Part shown: positions 1 to 8,742 of the stretch, in pieces
How the letters are laid out: each line of letters opens with the position of its first letter
Numbering within the stretch: the stretch's first letter is position 1
DNA from: Erwinia persicina
GTDB taxonomy: Bacteria; Pseudomonadota; Gammaproteobacteria; Enterobacterales; Enterobacteriaceae
NCBI RefSeq assembly: GCF_014838825.1
Contig: NZ_JACYMO010000001.1
Coordinates: forward strand, 518,566 to 582,565
DNA length: 64,000 nt
Direction: 5' to 3'
Position numbers and translations under genes: made by a program
The notes under the pieces: model-generated
What the model saw: the letters and a program-made list of their open reading frames with translations, nothing else
Told to the model about the DNA's origin: nothing
The model's database searches: none

Positions 1-189
1 GCGGAACTGTATGACCCGGCAGAAGACTGGGCGGAACACGTCGACTTCGACCTTAATCCTGACTTTTTTGCCGAAGTGGTGATTGGTCTGGGCGAAGAAG
101 ACGGTGAACCGATCACCGATGTTTTCGCCCGCGTACTTTTGTGCCGCGAAAAGGATCACAAACTTTGCCATATTCTGTGGAGAGAGTAA
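1..189 (+). CDS. yciU: YciU family protein (DUF440), C-terminal part
   Basis: The window opens inside this gene; 62 codons are read in frame 1 up to the TAA at 187-189. The residues ([10 protein letters not shown] at the start, [10 protein letters not shown] at the end) match the strongly acidic C-terminal half of the YciU/HI1450 family, small proteins proposed to mimic double-stranded DNA. About 40 to 50 N-terminal residues are missing. In E. coli yciU also lies directly beyond oppF, so its position supports the call; here a channel gene sits between them on the opposite strand. The cellular role of the family is not firmly established. Confidence 0.85.
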   Translation, partial: AELYDPAEDWAEHVDFDLNPDFFAEVVIGLGEEDGEPITDVFARVLLCREKDHKLCHILWRE

Positions 190-207
190 GCATTACTCCC
201 CTCTGCG

Positions 208-226
208 GGCCCGCCGGGTGCGGGCC
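208..226. terminator. Hairpin between converging yciU and channel gene
   Basis: A 7-bp GC-only stem (GGCCCGC 208-214, GCGGGCC 220-226) with a 5-nt loop lies between the yciU stop and the TAA of the facing channel gene. It is followed on the plus strand by TTATT, so it may end yciU transcription. The T run is short, so strength is uncertain. Confidence 0.5.
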
Positions 227-1072
227 TTATTCCTGTTTCTCTTCCAGCACACCCCCGCAGCTTTTGCAGTAATGGGCGTCAGCATCGTGTCCGGTTTGCC
301 TGCAGGTGCTGCAGTGACGCCGGTGACGGTTGCGCTGCATCACCTCGGTCATATACGAGCTCATCACCCCGGTGGGGATAGCAATCAGTGAATACCCCAG
401 CAGGATAAGCACTGAGGAGACCATCCGTCCCAGCGGCGTGTGCGGCGTGATATCACCATAGCCCACCGTAGTCATGGTGACGACCGCCCAGTAGACCGCT
501 ACCGGCAGGCTGGTAAAGCCGTGTTCCGGCCCTTCTATCACATACATCAGCCCGCCAAATATGCACAGCAGTATCATCACCCCGCCGAAGAACAGCAGCA
601 GTTTTTTTCGCGCACTGACCAGACTCTCCCACAGCACGCTGGCCGACCCCATGTAGCGAAGTAGCTTCATCAGCCGAAGCAGGCGCAACACGCGCAGCAA
701 CCTTATCGCCATCATGTAACGTAGGGCGATATCCGGCCAGAGCCAGAAGATATACAACGGCAAAGTGGTGATCAGATCGACAATGCCAAAAAAACTGAAT
801 ATATACCGCATGGGACGTTCCGTGGTCAGTATCCGCAGCACATATTCCAGACTGAAAAGCAGGGTAAAAGCATACTCAAGCAGGAGAAACACCGAGGCTT
901 CTTTCAACTGCAGAGTTATTTTGTGTGGTTCCGCAGACTCAATAAACAGTGTAATCACACTGACCAGCGTCGTAATAACCCAGAAAATTTCAAACCGGCG
1001 ACCCGCCGGGCTGCTCACATCAAACAAAAAAATATAGAGGCGCTGACGCCAGTTCCGTTCCTGTTTAGCCAT
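227..1072 (-). CDS. Voltage-gated-type potassium channel (ion transporter family) with C-terminal zinc ribbon
   Basis: Inner-membrane six-helix cation channel. Counting from the upstream ATG at 1078, an arginine-rich S4-like segment (RLLRVLRLLRLMKLLR, about residues 126-141) is followed by a pore loop with the K+ selectivity filter TVGYGD (204-209). The soluble C-terminus carries two CxxC pairs (C256/C259 and C271/C274), a small zinc-ribbon-like module. I prefer the second ATG (1072), because GGAGGG lies 7 nt before it and abuts the first. It resembles bacterial Kv-like channels and is not E. coli Kch, which has a RCK/TrkA domain in place of the ribbon. It stands alone between yciU and oppF and is probably monocistronic. 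Confidence 0.85.
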   Translation of the reverse strand: MAKQERNWRQRLYIFLFDVSSPAGRRFEIFWVITTLVSVITLFIESAEPHKITLQLKEASVFLLLEYAFTLLFSLEYVLRILTTERPMRYIFSFFGIVDLITTLPLYIFWLWPDIALRYMMAIRLLRVLRLLRLMKLLRYMGSASVLWESLVSARKKLLLFFGGVMILLCIFGGLMYVIEGPEHGFTSLPVAVYWAVVTMTTVGYGDITPHTPLGRMVSSVLILLGYSLIAIPTGVMSSYMTEVMQRNRHRRHCSTCRQTGHDADAHYCKSCGGVLEEKQE

Positions 1073-1152
1073 CTGCATGCCCTCCGGCCATCCTTTGCGA
1101 ATCTGTATTACTAGAAGGGGCCAGACAGAAGATCAAGCACTAAGCGGAGGAA

Positions 1153-1185
1153 GAAAAAAAACCCGCATTGAATGCTCAATGCGGG
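1153..1185 (-). terminator. Intrinsic terminator of the opp operon
   Basis: Perfect 10-bp stem (CCCGCATTGA 1162-1171, TCAATGCGGG 1176-1185) with an ATGC loop. On the minus strand it is followed by a run of Ts (the A run 1154-1161 on the plus strand). It lies 27 bp beyond the oppF stop and is the expected end of oppABCDF. Confidence 0.9.
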
Positions 1186-1212
1186 AAGATAACGAGAACA
1201 AAGAAAAAGCGA

Positions 1213-2210
1213 TTAGAGCGGGTCGACTTTCAGACAGGAGACGGCATGACGGAAGCTGCCCTCCAGCAGAGGCCGGGTTTTGGCGCACTCGGGCCCGGCA
1301 ATCGGGCAGCGGGTACGGAACACGCAGCCGGACGGCGGGTTAATCGGTGAAGGAAGTTCCCCTTCAAGCAGTTGAATCACTTTCTGCTTTTCCAGGTCAG
1401 GGTCAGGGATCGGCACCGCCGACATCAGCGCCCGGGTGTAAGGATGCTGCGGATTCTGATACACCTCTTTATAGGTGCCCAGCTCCACGGCATGCCCCAG
1501 ATACATTACCAGCACACGGTCAGAGATATGTTTCACCACCGCCAGGTCATGGGCGATAAAGATCAGCGACAGGCCCATCTCGCGCTGTAACTTTTGTAAC
1601 AGGTTGACCACCTGTGCCTGGATCGACACGTCCAGTGCTGACACGGGTTCATCGCAGATAATCAGCTTGGGTTCGAGGATCAGCGCCCGCGCAATACCGA
1701 TACGCTGGCACTGACCGCCGGAAAACTCGTGAGGATAGCGGTTGATCAGGTTAGGCAACAGGCCCACCTTCATCATCATCTCCTTCACGCGGTCTTTTAC
1801 TTCCTGACGCGGCATCTGCGGGTGATAAGTGCGCAACGGCTCTGCAATGATCTCACCGATATTCATACGCGGGTTCAGTGAGGCAAGCGGGTCCTGGAAT
1901 ATCATCTGGATGTCGCTGCGTGCGGCGCGCCACTCTTCGGCACTCTGTCCCAGCAGGTCACGCCCCAGCCAGGCCACCCGTCCTTCCGTGGCTTTCACCA
2001 GACCGATGATCGCTCGCGCCAGCGTCGACTTACCACAGCCAGACTCGCCCACCACACCCAGGGTTTCCCCTTCGTACAGGCGCAGGCTGACACCATCCAC
2101 GGCTTTCAGGGTTTTCGACGGCTGCCAGAACCATTGACGCCCGTCTTTGATATCGAAATGCACTTTCAGGTCGGCAATTTCGAGTAAGACTTTCTTTTCT
2201 GCAACCTCTG

Positions 2211-2214
<4 letters not shown>
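1213..2214 (-). CDS. oppF: Oligopeptide ABC transporter ATP-binding subunit OppF
   Basis: One of two ATPases driving oligopeptide import at the cytoplasmic face of the inner membrane. Visible motifs: Walker [10 protein letters not shown] (56-64), Q-loop FQDP, signature SGGQ (165-168), Walker B LIICDEP (184-190), and the C-terminal oligopeptide-transporter extension with its cysteine cluster (CVFRTRCP and a downstream Cys), which in this family can bind a metal cluster. The 333-residue length is normal. The ATG overlaps the end of oppD by 4 bp (2211-2214), indicating translational coupling. It is the last gene of the operon, followed by a strong terminator. Confidence 0.97.
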
Positions 2215-3227
<1,013 letters not shown>

Positions 3228-3238
3228 CGGGAAACTCC

Positions 3239-4147
3239 TTAACGGTCTTTCGGGTCGAGGGCATCACGCAGGCCATCGCCGATAAAGTTGAAGCAGAACA
3301 GGGTGATCACGAGGAAACCTGCCGGATACAGCAGCAGCCAGGGTGAAACCTCCATCGAGTTAGCACCATCACTGAGCAGCGCTCCCCAGCTGCTCAGGGG
3401 TTCCTGCGTCCCCAAGCCGAGGAAGCTGAGGAAGGATTCAAACAGAATCATACTGGGCACCAGCAGTGAGGCATATACCACCACCACACCGAGCACGTTA
3501 GGCACGATATGGCGCAGGACGATATTAAAGGTTGAGACACCGCCAACCTCGGCGGCTTCGATAAACTCTTTACGTTTCAGGCTCAGGGTCTGACCGCGCA
3601 CAATACGTGCCATGTCCAGCCAGGAGACCATGCCGATAGCCACGAAGATCAGCAGGATATTCTGACCAAAGAAGGTCACCAGCAGGATGACGAAGAACAT
3701 AAACGGGAAGGAGTTGAGGATCTCCAGCAGACGCATCATCACCGAGTCAGTGCGCCCCCCCAAATAGCCTGCCAGCGTACCGTACAACGTACCTAACACC
3801 ACGGCCACCAACGCGGCAGCAATGCCGACCATCAGGGAGATACGTCCCCCGATGGCCACGCGAACCAGCAGGTCGCGCCCGGAGGAGTCGGTTCCCATGT
3901 AGTGACCTGACGTCATATCCGGTGCCGCCGACATCATTGCCCAGTCGGTGTCGTCATAGGTAAAAGCAGACAGCATCGGGGCAAAGATCACAAACAGGGC
4001 CACCAGCAGCAGAACAAACAGGCTGGCCACCGCTGCGCGGTTATGGATAAAGCGTCGGCGCGCGTCCTGCCACAGGCTGCGACCTTCGATTTCTAGCTTT
4101 TCAGTGAAGTTATCCAGAGCTTCGCTGTTTTTCTTAGCAAACATCAT
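3239..4147 (-). CDS. oppC: Oligopeptide ABC transporter permease OppC
   Basis: Inner-membrane permease subunit of 302 residues. It starts with a soluble N-terminal stretch rich in charged residues ([14 protein letters not shown]) typical of OppC, followed by a first membrane segment near residues 42-62 and a large periplasmic loop, then the BPD_transp_1 core with the EAA-type loop (EAAEVGG...RHIVPNVLG) that contacts OppD/OppF. It heterodimerises with OppB. It lies 14 bp downstream of oppB and 11 bp upstream of oppD in one transcription unit. Confidence 0.97.
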   Translation of the reverse strand: MMFAKKNSEALDNFTEKLEIEGRSLWQDARRRFIHNRAAVASLFVLLLVALFVIFAPMLSAFTYDDTDWAMMSAAPDMTSGHYMGTDSSGRDLLVRVAIGGRISLMVGIAAALVAVVLGTLYGTLAGYLGGRTDSVMMRLLEILNSFPFMFFVILLVTFFGQNILLIFVAIGMVSWLDMARIVRGQTLSLKRKEFIEAAEVGGVSTFNIVLRHIVPNVLGVVVVYASLLVPSMILFESFLSFLGLGTQEPLSSWGALLSDGANSMEVSPWLLLYPAGFLVITLFCFNFIGDGLRDALDPKDR

Positions 4148-4161
4148 TCCCGGCTCCAGGA

Positions 4162-5082
4162 TCAGTAACGAATTTTCGGATCGATGACCGCATACAGCAC
4201 GTCTACAATCGCATTAAAGAGGATGGTCAGCGCTCCGACCAGGATGGTCAGACTTAATACCAGCGAATAATCGCGGTTCAGCGCACCATTAACAAACAGC
4301 TGACCAATACCGGGCAGACCGTAGATGGTTTCAATAACCATTGAGCCGGTAATGATACCTACAAATGCTGGTCCGAGGTAGGACAGCACCGGCAGCAGCG
4401 CAGGCTTCAGCGCGTGACGCAGTATAATACGGCGCATCGGCAGCCCTTTGGCACGCGCGGTACGGATAAAGTTGGAGTGCAGCACTTCAATCATCGATCC
4501 CCGGGTAATACGCGCGATGCTGGCAATGTAAGCCAGCGACAGCGCCACCATTGGCAGGATCATAAATTTCAGTGCCCCACCGTTCCAGCCACCGCCAGGT
4601 AGCCACTTAAGGGTGATTGAGAACAGCAATACCAGCAGCGGTGCAACGACGAAACTGGGTATCACTATCCCGGTCATTGCCACCCCCATCACCGCATAGT
4701 CCCACTTGGTGTTTTGCTTCAGGGCGGCGATGACGCCAGCCCCCACGCCGAGCACCAGGGCGAAAAGAAACGCCGCCGCCCCCAGCTTCGCGGAAACAGG
4801 GAATGACCCGGCTACCAGATCGTTGACGGAATAATCTTTATATTTAAATGAAGGACCAAAATCTCCGTGCGCCAGCTGTTTCAGGTAGCTGAAATACTGG
4901 GTCAGGATCGGATCATTTAAATGATATTTGGCTTCAATATTGGCCATAACTTCTGGCGACAGCGTACGTTCACCGGTAAAGGGGCTACCCGGTGCCAGTC
5001 GCATCATAAAGAAGGAGATGGTGATCAGAATAAATAGCGTCGGGATCGCTTCAAGAAAACGACGAAATATAAATTTTAACAT
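4162..5082 (-). CDS. oppB: Oligopeptide ABC transporter permease OppB
   Basis: Inner-membrane permease of 306 residues beginning MLKFIFRRFLEAIPT, the standard OppB N-terminus. The reading frame stays open 28 codons further upstream, but that extension (from 5166) covers the oppA-oppB hairpin and has no family similarity, so the internal ATG at 5080-5082 is chosen. It shows six predicted membrane segments and an EAA loop (RTARAKGLPMRR...HALKPALLP). It pairs with OppC to form the translocation path. Confidence 0.95.
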   Translation of the reverse strand: MLKFIFRRFLEAIPTLFILITISFFMMRLAPGSPFTGERTLSPEVMANIEAKYHLNDPILTQYFSYLKQLAHGDFGPSFKYKDYSVNDLVAGSFPVSAKLGAAAFLFALVLGVGAGVIAALKQNTKWDYAVMGVAMTGIVIPSFVVAPLLVLLFSITLKWLPGGGWNGGALKFMILPMVALSLAYIASIARITRGSMIEVLHSNFIRTARAKGLPMRRIILRHALKPALLPVLSYLGPAFVGIITGSMVIETIYGLPGIGQLFVNGALNRDYSLVLSLTILVGALTILFNAIVDVLYAVIDPKIRY

Positions 5083-5124
5083 TGCCCTACCTGCCCGGCT
5101 GACTGCCACAACACTGCTTTGAAA

Positions 5125-5157
5125 AAGGCCTGTCGGGGAAGTATTACCCTCCCCGAC
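5125..5157 (-). terminator. Hairpin between oppA and oppB, likely attenuator or mRNA stabiliser
   Basis: Perfect 8-bp stem (GTCGGGGA 5132-5139, TCCCCGAC 5150-5157) just after the oppA stop. On the minus strand it is followed by AGGCC and then five Ts. The spaced, short T tract suggests partial termination, which would give more oppA than oppBCDF message, as expected for a binding protein needed in excess. The effect is inferred. Confidence 0.65.
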
Positions 5158-5165
5158 GCCGGTCA

Positions 5166-6803
5166 TTAATGTTTGATGATGTATAAGTTTTTATCGTAAA
5201 CGTTATCCAGCGGATCTTTACCGGTATAACCGCCGACGTAAGGTTTCACCAGACGGGCATTTACGTAGTAATAGACCGGTACGATCACTGAATCCTTATC
5301 GAGGATTTTTTCAGCATCGGCATAACGGGTCGCGCGAGTCGCTTCATCCGGGGAGGACAGCGCCGCATCCATCGCTTTATCGAAGGCTTCGCTCTTATAG
5401 TGCGAGGTGTTGTTACTGCTGTTGGACTGCATGGTGCCCAGGAACGTGGTCGGTTCGTTGTAGTCGGCACACCAACCGGCACGGGCGACATCATAGTTCC
5501 CCTGGTGGCGGGTATCCAGGAAGGTTTTCCACTCCTGGTTTTCCAGCTTCACGTTCACACCCAGGTTTTTCTTCCAGATCGACGAGGCGGCAATGGCCAG
5601 CTTTTTATGCAGATCGGAGGTGTTATACAGCAGGCTAAACGTCAGCGGCTTGTCAGCAGTGTAGCCAGCTTCTGCCAGCAGTTTTTTTGCCTCTTCATTA
5701 CGTTTTTCCTGAGTCCAGCCAAACCACTCTGGCGGGGTCAGTTTAATGCCTTCGGTGTATGGCGGGGTGTAGCTGTAAGCCGGTAGATCGCCCTGACCTT
5801 TCACCTTGGTGACGATGATGTCACGATCAATGCCGAGTTTCAGTGCGGCACGCACGCGCGGGTCGTTAAATGGCGGCTTCTGGTTATTAATTTCGTAGTA
5901 ATAGGTACAGAGATAAGGATCAACGTGAACCTCACCTGGGATATCTTTTTTCAGTTTCTGGAACAGCTCGATAGGCATGTTGTTGTAGGTCATATCGCTG
6001 CCGCCGCTGCGATAGCGGTTGACGTCGGTGACTTCAGACGAGATCGGCAGGAAGGTCACTTTATCCAGTTTAGTGTCTTTGTTATCCCAGTAGTCGGTAT
6101 TGCGCACCAGGACGATACGTTCGTTCACCACCCACTCGGACAGTTTAAAGGCACCGTTGCCGACCCAGTTGGCGGGCTGGGTCCATTTTTCACCAAATTT
6201 GTCGACCGCTGGTTTATACACCGGGGACATGGAGGGATGGATCAACAGCTTAAAGAAATACGGCACTGGCTCACTCAGGGTAACTTCCAGCGTATTCGCG
6301 TCGATGGCTTTCACGCCCAGCGTATCCGGGCTTTTTTTGCCGGCGATGATATCATCGATATTCTCAAGATGGCCGTATTGCAGATAGCTTGCGTAAGGTG
6401 ACGCTGTTTTAGGATCGGACAGGCGCTGCCAGCTATAGACGAAGTCCTGGGCAGTGACGGGCTCACCGTTTGACCATTTGGCATCTTTGCGCAGGTGGAA
6501 GGTCCACACCTTACCGTCTTTATTCTCCCAGCTTTCCGCCACGCCAGGGATAGGATGCCCCTTGGTATCACTGATGACCAGGCCTTCCAGCAGGTCGCGG
6601 TTAACGTTAGATTCCGGCACACCTTCGATTTTGTGGGGATCCAGCGACTGCAGTTCAGCACCGTTCCCTTTCACCAGTTCCTGTTTGGCGGCCAGTTCGA
6701 CGCCCGCAGGTACCTCAGCGGCCAGCGCCTGATGTGCTGTCATTGACCCCAGTGCGGCCATCACGCCAGCGGCGATCAGACTTTTCTTCGTGATGTTGAT
6801 CAT
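5166..6803 (-). CDS. oppA: Periplasmic oligopeptide-binding protein OppA
   Basis: SBP_bac_5 family binding protein of 545 residues (E. coli OppA has 543). A signal peptide (MINITKKSLIAAGVMAALGS) ends near ALA/AE at about residue 28; there is no lipobox, so it is a soluble periplasmic protein. The mature protein keeps the family hallmarks, such as LDPHKIEGVPESN near the N-terminus and RAGWCADYNEPTTFL in the C-terminal lobe. It binds peptides of about 2-5 residues and delivers them to OppBC; it also serves in cell-wall peptide recycling. The RBS AGGAGT is 10 nt before the ATG. It is first in the operon, preceded by a very long non-coding stretch. Confidence 0.98.
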   Translation of the reverse strand: MINITKKSLIAAGVMAALGSMTAHQALAAEVPAGVELAAKQELVKGNGAELQSLDPHKIEGVPESNVNRDLLEGLVISDTKGHPIPGVAESWENKDGKVWTFHLRKDAKWSNGEPVTAQDFVYSWQRLSDPKTASPYASYLQYGHLENIDDIIAGKKSPDTLGVKAIDANTLEVTLSEPVPYFFKLLIHPSMSPVYKPAVDKFGEKWTQPANWVGNGAFKLSEWVVNERIVLVRNTDYWDNKDTKLDKVTFLPISSEVTDVNRYRSGGSDMTYNNMPIELFQKLKKDIPGEVHVDPYLCTYYYEINNQKPPFNDPRVRAALKLGIDRDIIVTKVKGQGDLPAYSYTPPYTEGIKLTPPEWFGWTQEKRNEEAKKLLAEAGYTADKPLTFSLLYNTSDLHKKLAIAASSIWKKNLGVNVKLENQEWKTFLDTRHQGNYDVARAGWCADYNEPTTFLGTMQSNSSNNTSHYKSEAFDKAMDAALSSPDEATRATRYADAEKILDKDSVIVPVYYYVNARLVKPYVGGYTGKDPLDNVYDKNLYIIKH

Positions 6804-6879
6804 TTTTTACCTACTCCTGTTTTTATTAATACCGACGTGTGCCGGGCACCGTGGTTACCCCATTTTTAGGGAAAACTTC

Positions 6880-6918
6880 ACCGGGCGGCGGAACGAGGCC
6901 GCCCGGTTTGTTTTTTTA
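6880..6918 (+). terminator. Plus-strand intrinsic terminator inside the oppA upstream region
   Basis: Perfect 10-bp stem (ACCGGGCGGC 6880-6889, GCCGCCCGGT 6898-6907), 8-nt loop, then TTGTTTTTTTA on the plus strand. No annotated plus-strand gene ends here; the nearest plus-strand sequence is antisense to the oppA 5' end. It may end an antisense or small RNA, or be a structured element of the oppA leader when read from the minus strand. Confidence 0.6.
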
Positions 6919-7444
6919 TACTCATAACTGCTGAGGACTGCCTGCTATCACCTTTCAGCGCCCGGCCGGGCCGCACGCTGTCGTGTCGGGTCAGATAAGG
7001 ACTATCTGTGCTGACGGAGGATGACGACGCTCATCACCGGTCACGGCCCTTGTGGATTGCATTTCCAGTGCCACTTTTTATCAAGGCCACTAAAAAATTA
7101 TCAGAAGGGACTGATTTCCGCTAAAGCTAAATAGCAAAAATGTTAACCATTTCTCTTTTATCATGATAAAAAGCAGGGGAAAAGTGTTATTTATTATTGA
7201 AAAATAACAGATAACCTAATGAAAAATAAACATAAAATGAGATTTTGACGATAAAAAGATCGAAAAAAAACAATTTTTCGGCTGAATTTTAAGCAAATAT
7301 CGTCTGAAAACGAAGAATAGTCATAACAACACTAACATTTGTGACTAATGCAGCATATAAAACTATCATTACAGTCAGAATACACTACGTTGTAATGTTA
7401 AAAAAATCACACCCACTACAAACGAATGGATTTATTTTTGGTTT

Positions 7445-7470
7445 GCAGTAATTACATTAATAATTACTGC
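7445..7470. repeat. 26-bp dyad in the ychE-oppA interval
   Basis: Two perfect 10-bp arms (GCAGTAATTA 7445-7454 and TAATTACTGC 7461-7470) flank CATTAA. The AT-rich symmetrical form looks like a binding site for a dimeric regulator more than a terminator, as neither side has a T run. Confidence 0.55.
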
Positions 7471-7559
7471 GGCAAGGTAAGAGAAATGAATTAACGCACC
7501 AAAATAGAACACGCAATGGGCAATTCGCACTTTAATAGTGCAGTGAAGCGTCGGGTGCC

Positions 7560-7585
7560 AAAAAAAAAGCGCATTAAATGCGCTT
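7560..7585 (-). terminator. Intrinsic terminator of ychE
   Basis: Stem AAGCGCAT (7567-7574) / ATGCGCTT (7578-7585) with a 3-nt loop. The A run 7560-7568 gives a T tract on the minus strand, 31 bp beyond the ychE stop. Confidence 0.85.
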
Positions 7586-7615
7586 TAGCTGAGACAATGC
7601 AGAATATAAACCGGG

Positions 7616-8263
7616 TTAATGAGTTAGCCCTGGAAAGAGTGCTCTGATCCCTGTCACCACAAATTCTATCCCCAGCGCCATCAGTAATAAGCCCATAATA
7701 CGAGTCACCACGTTAATCCCGGTTTGCCCCAGCACTCTGACCATCAGCGGTGCCGCACGGAATAACAACCAGCAGCAGAACGCAAACAGGGCAATCGCCA
7801 CGGTAAAGCCCAACAGGTTTTGCCAGCTGTGATAGCGCGTACTCCATACGATGGTCGAGCTGATCGCACCGGGGCCGGCCATCAGCGGCAGCGCCAGCGG
7901 CACTACGCCGATACTTTCACGAATGGCACTCTCTGACTTTTCCTGCTTATTCTGCTTATCTTCGCCCAGCTTTCCGCTGATCATCGACATCGCGATAGTT
8001 ACCACCAGAATACCGCCAGCAATGCGGAAAGAGTCAATGGAGATACCAAAAATATGCAGAATACCGTCACCCAGGAACAGCGCCGTCCACAGTATGATCG
8101 CCACCGACAGGTTGGCCGTCAGATTAGTTTTATTCCTTGCCGCCGGAACCTGATAACTGGTCATACTGATAAAAACCGGGATGATCCCGATGGGGTTGAC
8201 CAGAGCAAACAGGCCTACGAAAAATTTGATATAGCCTGAGAGATCTAATAATGCAGGATTCAC
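7616..8263 (-). CDS. ychE: MarC family inner-membrane protein YchE
   Basis: A 215-residue polytopic membrane protein of the MarC/UPF0056 family. The N-terminal NPIGIIPVFISMT segment is the family signature, and about six hydrophobic segments are visible, with a charged loop (KLGEDKQNKQEKSE) in the middle. Function is unknown; older links of MarC to multiple antibiotic resistance were not borne out. Position between oppA and adhE is the same as in E. coli, which fixes the name. Monocistronic, with its own terminator. Confidence 0.93.
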   Translation of the reverse strand: MNPALLDLSGYIKFFVGLFALVNPIGIIPVFISMTSYQVPAARNKTNLTANLSVAIILWTALFLGDGILHIFGISIDSFRIAGGILVVTIAMSMISGKLGEDKQNKQEKSESAIRESIGVVPLALPLMAGPGAISSTIVWSTRYHSWQNLLGFTVAIALFAFCCWLLFRAAPLMVRVLGQTGINVVTRIMGLLLMALGIEFVVTGIRALFPGLTH

Positions 8264-8480
8264 ACTGCGCTCCTGTAGGGGGACGAATTCATGGCGGCTA
8301 ATGTAATGGAAATCCCCGATGATGACTATCCCCCAACGTATGGAATATCACCCTATATTAAAGACTTAAATCCAGCCTTTTTCACTAAAAAACACATAAA
8401 TACCAGCATAATAAAACAAGCTCATCGCAACGACACCGTCGGGAGGGAAATGAGCGCGTCAACCACCGATTTTTGTCCGG

Positions 8481-8496
8481 GCTGAAAGGTATCAGC
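8481..8496. promoter_or_regulatory. Cra (FruR)-like operator
   Basis: GCTGAAAGGTATCAGC is a near-perfect dyad close to the Cra consensus (TGAAWCGNTTCA core). Cra is an established repressor of adhE in E. coli, so the match is plausible, but binding is inferred. Confidence 0.5.
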
Positions 8497-8506
8497 TTAC
8501 ACAATT

Positions 8507-8522
8507 GATGATCTAAATCATC
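8507..8522. promoter_or_regulatory. FNR-like dyad
   Basis: GATGAT-CTAA-ATCATC is a perfect palindrome with the FNR spacing; each half (ATGAT/ATCAT) differs from the TTGAT/ATCAA consensus at one position. An oxygen-responsive input would fit a fermentative gene; not proven. Confidence 0.4.
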
Positions 8523-8742
8523 TTTTCACCCCAGGACAACCGCTATGCTCAGTGACATCAAAAGGAGTTGGTAAAGTACCTAAAGGGAGCCGTAGCCGGG
8601 CGCTATGGCAGACTCTTTTAGTAAACCTATTGGAATGTTTTTAGTCTTCTGACAAGTCCTTAGCGGGCAGTGACAGGCAGGGTGACTATAATTTCTAGTT
8701 CTGACTTGTTTACTAATAGAGTTTAACTTTCAGGAGTGCCTC

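Larger units (their letters stand above)
6804..7559 (-). promoter_or_regulatory. Long oppA upstream region without a gene
   Basis: About 750 bp, increasingly AT-rich from 7080 to 7480, with no credible coding sequence on either strand. It should hold the oppA promoter and leader; in E. coli this region is controlled by Lrp and the sRNA GcvB, but I could not locate their sites with confidence. It contains a plus-strand terminator-like hairpin (6880-6918), a 16-bp perfect palindrome centred on TCATGA (7156-7171) and a 26-bp dyad (7445-7470). AT-rich character is compatible with H-NS or Lrp binding. Confidence 0.6.
8264..8742 (+). promoter_or_regulatory. adhE regulatory region
   Basis: About 480 bp between divergent ychE and adhE. 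In E. coli adhE has a long leader and is controlled by Cra, NarL, Fis and redox state. Here a Cra-like dyad (8481-8496) and an FNR-like dyad (8507-8522) lie about 250 bp before the gene. TATAAT at 8687-8692 is a possible -10 box, though no good -35 lies 17 bp upstream. The adhE ribosome-binding site is AGGAG at 8732-8736. A 64-codon open frame at 8291-8485 has no recognisable similarity and is not called. Confidence 0.65.

Noticed and set aside
8291-8485. 64-codon plus-strand frame between ychE and adhE, with a GGGGGA stretch upstream
   Set aside because: No recognisable family, uneven composition, and it lies in a region expected to be regulatory. It could be re-examined if relatives conserve the frame.
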